The notes under the pieces were generated by a model, which had not been told where the DNA came from, searched no databases, and saw only the letters and a list, made by a program, of their open reading frames with translations. 64,000 bases of DNA, from the NCBI GenBank assembly GCA_963536495.1, contig CAUTAF010000008.1, positions 1 through 64,000 on the forward strand, read 5' to 3'. The position numbers were made by a program, and so were the translations under genes. Positions 40,549 to 50,100 of this stretch are shown one piece after another (position 1 is the stretch's first letter; the number at the start of each line of letters is the position of its first letter). This DNA is from CAJPPJ01 sp963536495. GTDB lineage: Bacteria; Bacillota_I; Bacilli_A; RF39; UBA660.

Positions 40549-42030
40549 TTAGTTTTTTGTTTCATTGTTGTTTTTATTATTTATTTTATCCATAACACCT
40601 TTAGTGAAATATCCAGCTATTACAGATTTTAAATCTATTCCTAAGCTATCTCCTACACCACTGTTTACCTTTTCTATCATTTTTGTAATGTCGCCTATCA
40701 TCTTTTCTCCATTACCCTCACCATACATAGTGATTTTATCAACTTTTTCAAGTGGACTTGCAACATTTTTAGCAATTTCAGGAAGTGCTTTAAAGTACAT
40801 TTCAAGTAATGCTCCCTCTCCATATTTTTTCATAGCCTCTGCCTTTTTATCTAATCCCTCTGCCTCTGCAAGTAAACTGTTCTTTTTACCCTCTGCCTCT
40901 GCATTAAGTTTAGCTTGAATTGATTTAGCTTGTGCTAATCCCTCTTGTTCTATTGCTTTAGCATTTGCCTCTGCTTTAATTCTAATTGCCTCAGCGTCTG
41001 CCTCTGCCTCTAATTTTTTTGCTAAGGCTTTAGTTTCTGCCTCTAATTTAATAGCCTCCATTTCTCTTTGCTTTTCTATAAGTTTTGCCTCAGCGTCTTT
41101 ATTTCTTTTATATAGTTCAGCGTCTGCTTTAATTTCTTGTTCATTTTTTACTTCAGCCTCTAACTTAGCTTTTTGAGTTTTAATGTTGATTTCTTCTTTT
41201 TGGAAATCTGCCTCTCCTTTGGCTTGTTCTACTTCTTTTCTCTTTTTTTGTGTTTCAAGTTCATAAGTAACATCTGCCATAGCTTTTTTTGTATCAGATT
41301 GAACTTTTAAATCAGCTTTTTTAATATTAAGTTCATTTTCTTTTATAGAAATTTCTGTTTCTGTTTGTACTTTAACATCTATTGCCTCTTTTGTTGCCTT
41401 AGCTTTTTCAATATTTACATCTCTTTCAGCTTTGGCTCTAGCAATTAAAGCCTCTTTTGTAATCTTTGCCTCATTTTCTGCTCCTAAATTTTCAATAATT
41501 CCTCTTTCTTCTTGGAAGTTTTGAATAGTAAACGAAATTATCTTTAATCCCATTTCTCTTAAATCAGGAGAAACATTTTCTTGAACCTTATTGTTAAATT
41601 CTTTTCTGTTTTGTACTATTTCTTCAATTTTTAATTGTCCTATAATTTCTCTTAGATTACCCTCTAAAACATCTTTAATTTCATCAGCTATTGTTGAACT
41701 TGGCTTATTTAAAAAGTTTTTACTAGCTTTATCAAGAACTTCTTCATCTATTTGCACTTTTGCAATAGCGTCTGCCTTGATATTTATATAATCGTTAGTA
41801 GGTACATCTTCACTTGTATTGACATCTACTGAAAAAGCCTTTAAATCAAGATAGTCAACTCTTTCAAACCAACGAAGATAAAAAGCTATTTTCCCTGTAA
41901 CTCTTCTTTTTCTAAACCCACTTATAAAACATACCTTATCATCAGGTACTTTAACATAACCAAACATACCTATGATAAATACCAATACACTTGCAATTCC
42001 TACCAATTTTAAAATTCCTAATATTGTCAT
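40549..42030 (-). CDS. Flotillin-like SPFH protein
   Basis: 493 residues, close to the usual flotillin length. An N-terminal membrane hairpin (about 5-28) precedes the SPFH domain (to ~190: KAFSVDVNTSEDVPTNDYIN, then DVLEGNLREIIGQLKIEEIV), followed by a long Ala/Glu/Lys coiled coil (KAERDVNIEKAKATKEA, EAEADAEAIRIKAEANAKAI) and GEGALLEMYFKALPEIAKNV. Flotillins organise membrane microdomains. A copy on a conjugative element is unusual and could stabilise the membrane around the transfer machinery or act in envelope stress. Preceded by AGGAGGAAAAAA. Confidence 0.9.
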   Translation of the reverse strand: MTILGILKLVGIASVLVFIIGMFGYVKVPDDKVCFISGFRKRRVTGKIAFYLRWFERVDYLDLKAFSVDVNTSEDVPTNDYINIKADAIAKVQIDEEVLDKASKNFLNKPSSTIADEIKDVLEGNLREIIGQLKIEEIVQNRKEFNNKVQENVSPDLREMGLKIISFTIQNFQEERGIIENLGAENEAKITKEALIARAKAERDVNIEKAKATKEAIDVKVQTETEISIKENELNIKKADLKVQSDTKKAMADVTYELETQKKRKEVEQAKGEADFQKEEINIKTQKAKLEAEVKNEQEIKADAELYKRNKDAEAKLIEKQREMEAIKLEAETKALAKKLEAEADAEAIRIKAEANAKAIEQEGLAQAKSIQAKLNAEAEGKKNSLLAEAEGLDKKAEAMKKYGEGALLEMYFKALPEIAKNVASPLEKVDKITMYGEGNGEKMIGDITKMIEKVNSGVGDSLGIDLKSVIAGYFTKGVMDKINNKNNNETKN

Positions 42031-42063
42031 TTTTTTCCTCCTAATTAAATTTTTTTATATTTT

Positions 42064-42090
42064 TAAAATAGACTTGTAAGTCCATTTTGT
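42064..42090 (-). promoter_or_regulatory. Palindrome in the flotillin leader
   Basis: AATAGACTTGTAAGTCCATT forms a near-perfect palindrome. The same (A/G)GACTT-N2-AAGTC(C/T) core appears at 31033-31055 and 45828-45847. Confidence 0.45.
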
Positions 42091-42119
42091 TTACCTTATT
42101 TATTTTTTAGCACAAAAAA

Positions 42120-42150
42120 ATCATTAATTTTAATAATTAATTTTCCCTTT
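42120..42150 (-). terminator. Weak A/U-rich terminator
   Basis: ATTAAT...ATTAAT inverted repeat followed by GATTTTTTT on the minus strand, after the 59-residue membrane gene. Confidence 0.4.
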
Positions 42151-42183
42151 TTTTATTTTCTTTTTTTTATTTACTTTTTATTT

Positions 42184-42363
42184 TTAGATTTTAATAATCC
42201 AATATAATATTGCTGAAATTATTATTCCTAAAAATATATAGCAAAAACTCCATTTATTTTCTTTTTTTGTTAAAAACCAATATGTTATTGACATAGACAT
42301 TACTACCATAATTGCAATATATATATTTAATGGACTTTCAAAATTTCCAAACGCTAACATCAT
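42184..42363 (-). CDS. Small membrane protein, tandem pair (59 residues)
   Basis: Two hydrophobic segments (about 14-30 and 40-57). KKENKWSFCYIFLGIIISAI matches KDENKLSACFIIFGIIVLIT of the preceding gene, so the two are paralogues. AGGTGATTTATT is the ribosome site. Position between conjugation-associated genes suggests an inner-membrane accessory. Confidence 0.6.
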   Translation of the reverse strand: MMLAFGNFESPLNIYIAIMVVMSMSITYWFLTKKENKWSFCYIFLGIIISAILYWIIKI

Positions 42364-42388
42364 AATAAATCACCTATTTTTTCAATTC

Positions 42389-42556
42389 TTATTTTTTAAG
42401 AAAATAATATGTTGTTATCAAAACTATTATTCCAAAAATTATAAAACAAGCACTCAATTTATTTTCATCTTTATCTGAAAACTTATTAGATAACTTCATC
42501 ATAATTCCTGTAAGTAATAGCATTATTAAACTAAACAGACTTATTTCTACTATCAT
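42389..42556 (-). CDS. Small membrane protein, tandem pair (55 residues)
   Basis: Two hydrophobic segments (about 4-20 and 36-52) with a charged loop SNKFSDKDENK. GAGGTAGTTT precedes the ATG. Overlaps the upstream gene by 26 bp. Paralogue of the 42184 gene. Confidence 0.6.
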   Translation of the reverse strand: MIVEISLFSLIMLLLTGIMMKLSNKFSDKDENKLSACFIIFGIIVLITTYYFLKK

Positions 42557-42914
42557 AAACTACCTCAACTTCTTCATTTCTAAAAACTAATATTTCATAT
42601 CTCATTTTGGTATTATCTTCTCTTCCTGAAAAGATTTTAGAGAAATATTTTTTAAATCTATCATTTTCTCTTAAATATGATAAATTCAATTCTAAATCTT
42701 TATGTCTTTTGACAAAAGTTAGATTTTTAGTTTTTAAATATTTTATAAATTCCTTTTCTGTTTGACTATCTATAAGTTCTTTGAAAATCTCACAACTAAA
42801 TATTTCTCTATTATCTTCAATCTTTATTCTATTATTTTTTAAATTATCTTTATATTCTTCAATTAAATCAAGTATATATTTTATTTGTACTTTTGTTTCA
42901 TCACGCAATTCCAT
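42531..42914 (-). CDS. Unknown small protein
   Basis: 127 residues from the ATG at 42914, 5 bp after the previous stop with GGAAGAGAG as ribosome site; a TTG 30 bp upstream is a poorer start. Basic, helical, with KEFIKYLKTKNLTFVKRHKD. Soluble, unknown. Confidence 0.65.
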   Translation of the reverse strand: MELRDETKVQIKYILDLIEEYKDNLKNNRIKIEDNREIFSCEIFKELIDSQTEKEFIKYLKTKNLTFVKRHKDLELNLSYLRENDRFKKYFSKIFSGREDNTKMRYEILVFRNEEVEVVYDSRNKSV

Positions 42915-42919
42915 AAAAT

Positions 42920-43429
42920 CTACTCTCTTCCATTTAAAATCCAATTTATTATTGTTATCAACATTCCTAAAATTAAACCTAATCCAACTAGAGATAATAC
43001 TACAAGATTTAATCCAACATCACCAAGAACATCTTCAAAAAGAATGAGTTCAATTTTTCTAAAAAAACCTGCTTTTTGAAATTCTTCTATATCTTTAGCT
43101 TTTTTTATGTTTCTTTTTTTTATATTTTCTCTTTCGATTGGAATTTCTTTTTTAAAAAAATCTCTTGCTTTTTCATAGTTTTCCAAACTATAATTTTCGT
43201 TCAAAAGTTCCTTTTCATCTATTGTTAAAATGTTATTAAGTTCTGCAAAGTCTTCTTTATCTTGATAAAGTTCTGTAAATTTTTCTTCAATTTTTCTTTC
43301 TTTATTTCTTTTTACATTTGCTAATGTTGTAACTGTATTAGCATTAATTATTGTACTTGGATAAGCATAGACTACATTTTCTATATTAATAAAACAAAAC
43401 ATCATTATTAGTATCATTATTTTTTTCAT
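42920..43429 (-). CDS. Exported, membrane-anchored protein
   Basis: 169 residues. A signal peptide (MKKIMILIMMFCFINIENVVYA, cleavage after residue 22) and a C-terminal membrane segment (about 143-165) leave a ~110-residue charged helical periplasmic part. Likely an envelope accessory of the transfer system by location. No family recognised. Confidence 0.72.
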   Translation of the reverse strand: MKKIMILIMMFCFINIENVVYAYPSTIINANTVTTLANVKRNKERKIEEKFTELYQDKEDFAELNNILTIDEKELLNENYSLENYEKARDFFKKEIPIERENIKKRNIKKAKDIEEFQKAGFFRKIELILFEDVLGDVGLNLVVLSLVGLGLILGMLITIINWILNGRE

Positions 43430-43458
43430 AATCCACTCTTCTTTCTAATGCTATTTAA

Positions 43459-44103
43459 CTAAACAAAACTTTTAACCTTTCTATCTTTCATTGTTTGTAT
43501 TTTCTTCATTATTTCAACTTCGTTTCTGAATAACACACTTTCAGAAAATGGTACTTGTTGTAAATCATTTATATTTTTAGTTCTAACTACAACTTTTGCT
43601 TTCTTTACACCATCTACATTTCTATCTAAGACTTCATTTACAAGTCCTACATATATCATAGTTATTTGAGATAAGATTTCTATTGGTAAGAATACAAAGA
43701 AGTTATCATATACTTCTAAATATTGTTTGTAAGCGTCTTTTGAAGTTGTTCCTTTTTCTTCAGCAACTATTCTTTCATATTCTATTTTTGCTTGTAAAGT
43801 TAGTTCTGTCAATTCATCAAAGTGATTTAAAAATATATACTTTCTCATTACTTCTTTTAAGATAGTATACACATTTATTATAAAAAATGTTTCATCATAG
43901 TTTTCGTTTCTTTTCTTTAATAAAACATTCATTAAAGTCTTTTCAAATCTATCTTTGTCAAATTTTCTTAATTCTAATTTTATATCTTTTTCCATTAATG
44001 TTTGTGTTAATTTATAAGTTGTTTCTAACTCATAATCACTATTCATTTGTTCTACTATAAATTCATTTACTTGTTGTCTATCATCTAAATTCATCATTTT
44101 CAT
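43459..44103 (-). CDS. Unknown soluble helical protein
   Basis: 214 residues, all-helical, no membrane segment except a moderately hydrophobic stretch at ~145-165. AAAGGAGTGA precedes the ATG. Between the exported protein gene and the 79-residue gene. Function unknown. Confidence 0.68.
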   Translation of the reverse strand: MKMMNLDDRQQVNEFIVEQMNSDYELETTYKLTQTLMEKDIKLELRKFDKDRFEKTLMNVLLKKRNENYDETFFIINVYTILKEVMRKYIFLNHFDELTELTLQAKIEYERIVAEEKGTTSKDAYKQYLEVYDNFFVFLPIEILSQITMIYVGLVNEVLDRNVDGVKKAKVVVRTKNINDLQQVPFSESVLFRNEVEIMKKIQTMKDRKVKSFV

Positions 44104-44118
44104 TCACTCCTTTATTAC

Positions 44119-44358
44119 TTACCAAACAGCATATAACTCTCTATGATTAATTTGTACTGTCGGTATTCTCATAATTGCTTTTTTTAAGAGATTACTTTTT
44201 CTTTCAAACTCAAATAAATCGTTTACATAATCATATCCTATATATTTAACATCTAATATATTGTTGTTCTTGTATTTAATTTTTACTTTTGTACCATTAT
44301 ATAAAGTTCTACCATTAGCTTTTAGAACACCTTTAAATGCCTCTATTCTATTATTCAT
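44119..44358 (-). CDS. Small beta-rich protein, unknown
   Basis: 79 residues, basic, beta-rich (RTLYNGTKVKIKYKNNNILD). AAAAGGAGATTGCA is a good ribosome site. It appears to be the original first gene of the operon before the TnpB element entered upstream. Confidence 0.62.
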   Translation of the reverse strand: MNNRIEAFKGVLKANGRTLYNGTKVKIKYKNNNILDVKYIGYDYVNDLFEFERKSNLLKKAIMRIPTVQINHRELYAVW

Positions 44359-44399
44359 TGCAATCTCCTTTTAAGGGTTTATATTGTCTACTTCTGCTA

Positions 44400-44560
44400 C
44401 TAAAAATGTATTAAAATATATTTAATACACTAGAATATTACTACTTCATTGAGTATATTTTCAATACAATGTATCTACTCATAGTTCCTTGTACTCTCCA
44501 TAGTCGTAAATTCCTGACTAGCCATCAGTACATTTCTTTTTATTTTTTAAAATATCTATG
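44400..44560 (-). ncRNA. Possible omegaRNA / right end of the TnpB element
   Basis: In TnpB elements the guide RNA overlaps the 3' end of tnpB and the right end. Here the 160 bp after the stop contain several stems and end in a near-perfect palindrome, TGTATTAAA (44407-44415) with TTTAATACA (44421-44429), as expected of an element end. The exact RNA limits cannot be read from sequence alone. Confidence 0.4.
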
Positions 44561-45716
44561 CTATTACTTTATATATTTTTGCTTTTTCAAGATTTATACT
44601 TGCATTGTAATCTCTATCTATTTCTAAGCCACAATTACTACATCTATAAATCCTATCGTTAAGTTTTAAATCTTTTTTGATTTCTCCACAACAAGAGCAA
44701 GTCTTAGAACTTGGATAGAATGTATCTACTAACCTTAACTCAATATTTCTCTCCTTGCACTTGTTTATAAGTTTAGTTCTTATGTTATAAAAATTCTGTT
44801 CTTGTATTGCTTTAGATAGATGTCTGTTCTTCATCATATTAGATACTTTTAAATCTTCAATAGTAATATATTTTAACTTGGTTCTTGTTATTTCATCTAC
44901 CATCTTATTGTTATAATCATATCTAATACAACTCAATCTATAAAACAATCTTTGTACTTTTAACTTTTTTTTATTAAAATTTTTTAGTTCTTTCAACTTT
45001 ATTTTTTTAGATTTAGAATATTCTATACTCCTTGACATCTTTCTTTGTTCTCTTTTTAGTTTCTTTTCAATTTTCTTTACTTTCTTAGTTTTATTGATAT
45101 TCTTAAATACTCTACCATCAGAACATATAGCTGTATCTTTTATACCTAAATCCACTCCTAATCCTTTTGTATTTGTATTTTCAGTTTTAACTATATCATC
45201 TACTTCCATAACAAGTGATAGGAAATATCTATCTGCTATTTTGGATATAGTACCACTTTTTATATTAGCATTTTTAGGTATATATCCATATTCTTTTACC
45301 CTTACAAATTTTAAAGTAGGTATTTTTATTTTATGCCTATAAAATTCAAAATCTGTTTTGTGATTTCTAACAAAATATGCACCAAGTTCATTCTTACCTT
45401 TCTTCTTAAAAACAGGAAAACCACTTAATTCCTTAAAAAAGTTTTTAAAAGCCTTTTCTCCATAAATCATTGCTTGTTTAACTGATTTTGAAGATACCTC
45501 TTTAATCCATTTTTTATCAGGATTATTAGGAAGATATACATTATTGATGTACTTAGAAAATTCAAAAGCACTAACAAATTTATTTCCTAGTTCATATTGT
45601 TCCTGATTATATTTAATATACTCATTATATATAAATCTTTCAACTCCGATAGTTTTATTTACTTGTATCTTCTGTTCATTTGTTAGTTTTAATTCTATCT
45701 TTATCGCTTTATACAT
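44556..45716 (-). CDS. tnpB: TnpB-family RNA-guided nuclease (IS200/IS605 OrfB)
   Basis: 386 residues, typical length. RuvC catalytic residues: D189 in GVDLGIKDTA, E287 in ITIEDLKVSN and D369 in EIDRDYNASINL. The zinc ribbon has C340/C343 (KTCSCCG) and C359/C362 (YRCSNCG). N-terminal IKIELKLTNEQK and helix-rich wedge region fit the family. All key residues are intact, so it is probably active as an omegaRNA-guided DNA nuclease. No tnpA transposase lies beside it, so the element can move only with help in trans. Confidence 0.9.
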   Translation of the reverse strand: MYKAIKIELKLTNEQKIQVNKTIGVERFIYNEYIKYNQEQYELGNKFVSAFEFSKYINNVYLPNNPDKKWIKEVSSKSVKQAMIYGEKAFKNFFKELSGFPVFKKKGKNELGAYFVRNHKTDFEFYRHKIKIPTLKFVRVKEYGYIPKNANIKSGTISKIADRYFLSLVMEVDDIVKTENTNTKGLGVDLGIKDTAICSDGRVFKNINKTKKVKKIEKKLKREQRKMSRSIEYSKSKKIKLKELKNFNKKKLKVQRLFYRLSCIRYDYNNKMVDEITRTKLKYITIEDLKVSNMMKNRHLSKAIQEQNFYNIRTKLINKCKERNIELRLVDTFYPSSKTCSCCGEIKKDLKLNDRIYRCSNCGLEIDRDYNASINLEKAKIYKVIA

Positions 45717-45774
45717 CTTCCACCTACCTTTCTATATGTTTTTGATAACTGTTTTTGTTCTCCTTTGTGGCTAT

Positions 45775-45824
45775 ATTATACCACATACAAAGTAAAATGT
45801 CAAGCATTTAGGACAATGTTGTCT
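45775..45824 (-). promoter_or_regulatory. Promoter and operator upstream of tnpB
   Basis: Minus strand: perfect TTGACA (45798-45803), 17 bp, TATAAT (45775-45780). The palindrome GGACAATGTTGTCT (45811-45824) is centred 14.5 bp upstream of the -35 box, as at two other operons. It probably belonged to the operon now displaced behind tnpB. Confidence 0.75.
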
Positions 45825-45827
45825 TAA

Positions 45828-45847
45828 ATAGACTTATAAGTCTATTT
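45828..45847. promoter_or_regulatory. 20-bp perfect palindrome
   Basis: AATAGACTTA/TAAGTCTATT, immediately upstream of the GGACAATGTTGTCT operator in the divergent region 45725-45983. Possible second operator or a short terminator for the plus strand. The plus-strand gene at 45984 has a TATAAT near 45890-45896 without a clear -35 box. Confidence 0.5.
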
Positions 45848-45983
45848 AAAGTTATCAAAAAAAATTATTTTTTTATTTTTTTAAAAAGTGATATAATGTA
45901 AAATAATGTATAATAAATTAAAATATATAATAAATAATTAAAATTATAATAATCTAAATTATAATAAAAAAAGGGGTACTAAA

Positions 45984-46415
45984 ATGTTTCTTTACAATAA
46001 TAAATTAAAAAATATCTTAACAAAGTTTCAAAAGAAAAGATATGAAAATTATGTTAAAATAAATGAATATTACAATAGTTTATCTGAAGAAGAATTAAAA
46101 TGTGAATATATTAATCTAAAAGCTAGTTATAAATTTAAGAAGATTTCTTTCTTTTTAACTGCTCCATTATTTCTATTTGCTCTTTATAAAATTATAGGAA
46201 TAATGTTTATTTATTCTCATTTCTTTCCTAAAATAGATATTATAGAAATCACTCCTGATATGATAAAGTTAGCAATATTTTCTTCTTTATGTCTTATCAT
46301 ATCTTCTTCTCTTGTTATATTTTTGATTATAAAAGTAATATTAAATATTTTTAGGTGCTACTATCAGAACATACTTATCTTAGAGAATATCATCAAAGAA
46401 AAAAAGGCTAGTTAA
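45984..46415 (+). CDS. Membrane protein of unknown function
   Basis: 143 residues: charged N-terminal 50, then two long hydrophobic segments (about 52-72 and 92-120). AAAAGGGGTACTAAA before the ATG. The third plus-strand gene of the window, convergent with the conjugation operon and ending at a shared terminator. Confidence 0.7.
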   Translation: MFLYNNKLKNILTKFQKKRYENYVKINEYYNSLSEEELKCEYINLKASYKFKKISFFLTAPLFLFALYKIIGIMFIYSHFFPKIDIIEITPDMIKLAIFSSLCLIISSSLVIFLIIKVILNIFRCYYQNILILENIIKEKKAS

Positions 46416-46432
46416 TTTCTAGCCTTTTCTTT
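46400..46432. terminator. Bidirectional terminator
   Basis: AAAAGGCTAG (46402-46411) pairs with CTAGCCTTTT (46419-46428), with T-rich sequence after it on the plus strand and A-run before it. It separates the convergent genes ending at 46415 and 46448. Confidence 0.82.
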
Positions 46433-46447
46433 TCTTTTCTTTTTAAA

Positions 46448-47047
46448 TTAATACCCTGTTTCTTCAATGTCGTTAAAATAGTTTTTTTCTTCTTCTTTGT
46501 TATCTGTTGTTTCAGTTTCTTCGATTTCAACTGTTTTAGAATTTTCTTCCTTTTCAGAATTTTCATCTTCAACTTCTTCTTCAAGTTCTTCGTCTTCAAA
46601 TTCTTCAAGTTCAGCTAATTCTTCTTCTTCTTTTAGTTTCATCATTTCTTTGTAATCATATCCCATTAATTCATAAATTTTCTTTTCATTATCTTCTTCT
46701 GAATTAATTAGTTCATTTATTTTTACAAATTTACCTTTAACTTCTTCGTTTTGTGCAACAGCAAAGTCTATTATTTTATTTAGTAAAAAAGTATCATCTG
46801 TCATTTTTGAAATATCTTTAAGAACTTTTTTATAATCTAAACTTTCAACGACTTTTATCATATCGTTTATTGTTTTCTTATCATCTTTATAGATTTCTTT
46901 CTTTAAAGCCTCCATTTCAGCTTTCATTTTTTCAAGTCTTATTTGCTTAGGACTTTTCTTTTTCTTTTGATTAATTAAATTCTTTTTTACTATGTCTATT
47001 TTATTTCCTATTTTCTTTGCTACCTTTTCTTTTAAATCTTCTTTCAT
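46448..47047 (-). CDS. Unknown protein at the end of the conjugation operon
   Basis: 199 residues. Basic N-terminus (to ~50), a helical middle (DMIKVVESLDYKKVLKDISK) and a strongly acidic C-terminus (from ~145, EEELAELEEFEDEELEEEVE). Charge polarity like this is common in single-strand DNA-binding or scaffold proteins, but no family was recognised. Follows the coupling-protein gene. Confidence 0.68.
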   Translation of the reverse strand: MKEDLKEKVAKKIGNKIDIVKKNLINQKKKKSPKQIRLEKMKAEMEALKKEIYKDDKKTINDMIKVVESLDYKKVLKDISKMTDDTFLLNKIIDFAVAQNEEVKGKFVKINELINSEEDNEKKIYELMGYDYKEMMKLKEEEELAELEEFEDEELEEEVEDENSEKEENSKTVEIEETETTDNKEEEKNYFNDIEETGY

Positions 47048-47186
47048 ACTCTTTTACCCCTTTCTAGTAAAATTATTTTTATTTTTTTCTACCGATTTTA
47101 TATAGCAACAGATAACAGTTACCTTAATAAGATAACTTAGTTATCCATTACCATATTTTTATTTAATGATTATATCTAGCAAATGC

Positions 47187-50100
47187 CTATCCGACATTAT
47201 CTAGCATTTCCTTTCTTAGTTGAGTGTCTTCTTTTGCTTTTTCCCATTCAACTAAGCTACTTCTTACATCTTTTTGTAATGCGTTCCAAGTTGCATTATT
47301 ATTTCTTAAATATTTTATTAAATTTCTTAAAATAGCATTTGCCATTTTTTGCTTATCTAAATCCTTGTCTTCGTTTTCTTTTGCTTTTCCTATATCAACA
47401 ACTTTCATTTTAATAGGTACATAGATTTTATGTTCTATTACTCTTTCAGTTTGTGGGTCAATTACTTCAAATTTAGAAAGTATCATTACATAAGTTTCTC
47501 TAGTAATTTTCTTAGCTAAATAACTTACAAAATCATCATAATGGTTATTTATGAAATCTGCATACTTTTCATCATCTAATTTACTTGTATAATTAATCCA
47601 ATATCTTCTTACTAAATCATAATCAACACTTGGGTTTCCTAATACTTTTTGTTCTTTAAATTCTTCTTTAAATTCTTCAACAACTTGTTCTCTGTTGTTT
47701 CCGTCTTCATCTTTTACAGTAACAGTTTTCAATTCAAATTTAGAGTATTTTTCCTTACCATTTTTCAAAGAAAACTCTAAATTCTTATTGTTTTCTAAAG
47801 CTAATTTAATTTCCTTTATTCTTTCTTCAAAGATTATTTGTAATGAATTTACTCCACCATTGTCATTCTTAACTTTTAAGAATGGACTTTTTGTTCCATA
47901 ATATTTAGAGAAATATTGTTCCCAATCATCTGTATTTACAGTAGATTTTTCTCCTTTTTCTTTATCTTCTTTCAAGAAATTATAGAAATTTTCATAACTT
48001 GTTAGAATAAGTTCTTCTGTATTATTAGGATTAATAATTTCTTCACTTAAACTATCTTCACCTTTACTGTTGTCATCTTTAATATTTGTACCACCATTAA
48101 CTTTTAAAATTGTTTCAAGTAATCCGTCATATAAAGACGCTCCATAGAATACCATTTCTGCTCTGTCTTTATCTGTTTCTTCAAGGTCTAATATCAAAGT
48201 AGAGTTTATAGGTAAGAATAAATTAGAAAATTCTTCTCCTTTATTCATAGAAATACTTCTATTTAAAACAGCTAAATCATCTATCATACTTTGATTATCT
48301 AAGTCAAATAAATGTTCTAAATTCTTTCCAGTAGCTTTCTTGTACTCTTTATCAGCAAATCTTCCCTCACCAGCAATACTTTCTTTATAGTAAGTCTTTA
48401 AATCTGTATTAGTTACCTTAGCAATAACTCCACTTAAAATATCTTCTTGATGTTTAATAAGTCCTGTTCTTGCTCTTGATAAAACTATTCCTTTATTTTT
48501 ACCATTATAGTCAAAGTTATTTAATAAATCTCCAACAAATCCTTTTGCAACAACAGTTGTTTTTCCATTTTCTACAATCGTTTCATATCTTGCAAATATT
48601 AATGGTTGTTTCATATATCCTAATACATAACATACTTTATAATATCTATAAAATGTACTTTCAACTCCATATACTTCATTCTTTGGTTCATAGAACACTT
48701 CATATCTATTTAATATATCATCATTATTAGGATTTGTTAATTTATATGATAAATCATTTTCAATATTCTTGTTGTCTTCTATCTTGTCTAATCCCTCACT
48801 TATAACATAAGGTATTTTTGTTCTACCTTTATATTCAGGTACTTTAAAGTATTGTATCTTTTCAGTTAAGATAGGAGGTTTACCACTGACTGATATAAGA
48901 ATTTTATCAGACGGAAGATTTCTTACCTCACTTACTGATAACAAGTTTCTTGATTGTCTTGTTTCAGATTTCGTACCACTACTAAATGCTTTCATTCCAC
49001 TTTTGTTTTCATATTCTATCGTTTCACTTCCGAATGTTTCACTTACATATTTAGCTGTTTGGTTTTCATTGGCTGTATAGAATATTTGGACAGCACAATT
49101 TGACATAAATCCATTCTTTTCTCCATAAATATTAAATAATTGGTCTAAAGATTGTAGGATTATCATTAATTTCATTCCATACCCTGCAACATATCCTATA
49201 CCTTTTTCCAATACTTCCATCTTACCTAAAGCTGGGAACTCATCTAGTACAAACAGTAATCTCCATTTATGTCCTTTACCACTAATGTAATCCATTTCAG
49301 AAGTTAATCCGTTTACTATTTGAATTAATACTATTCTTGCAAATGGCGACATTGTAACTAAGTCTTTTGGTTCTATAACTAGGTATAATGATACAGGTGT
49401 CTTGTAGTTCATTAAATCCCATATTCTAAAATCAGATGAACTTGTGTTATATCTAACAATAGGAGTAGAGAACATCTTTAATTTTGTTTCTCCAACAGCT
49501 TTTACTGAACCAAACATATTTTCTGACATTGTACAAATCTTAGAGAATAATTTTTGTATACTTGGGTGTATTCCTTTATCAATTATTCCTGTATTTGTAG
49601 GATATGAATTTTGTAAAACTCCCATAAGTTTAGCATTGTTTTCTGTATCAGTAGGGTCAAAGTGTTTGATAAAGTTTTCAGGAGCTGGTTGTTTAAAACC
49701 TTTCTTTCCATCTTCACTCTCTACTGTTTCAACAGCTGGAACTCCATAAAGTGGTTTACCATTTTTATTCTTATTAGGAGAAAGTCCTGCTAAGAAACTC
49801 AAATAGTCTTTCAATTCCATATCATTATCAGGGTTTACTAAAACATCATTTATATCTGAAAATCCTGCTCTACGATTTGCCTCTAATGTTTCAGCGTCTG
49901 TTAAATCTCTTCCCTCAACTTCTTTTATTCTTTTCTTCATTGCTAATCCCTCTTGTCTTACTTTATATAAGGCAAAAGTCATTAATCCTTGAATAAAGAT
50001 ACTACCATTTTCGTCCCAAAATGGGTCTGGTTTTTCACTTTGTGATAATAGAGTTGCTATGTTATCTATTTGTTCACTTTCTTTAAGTCCACCCTCAAAT

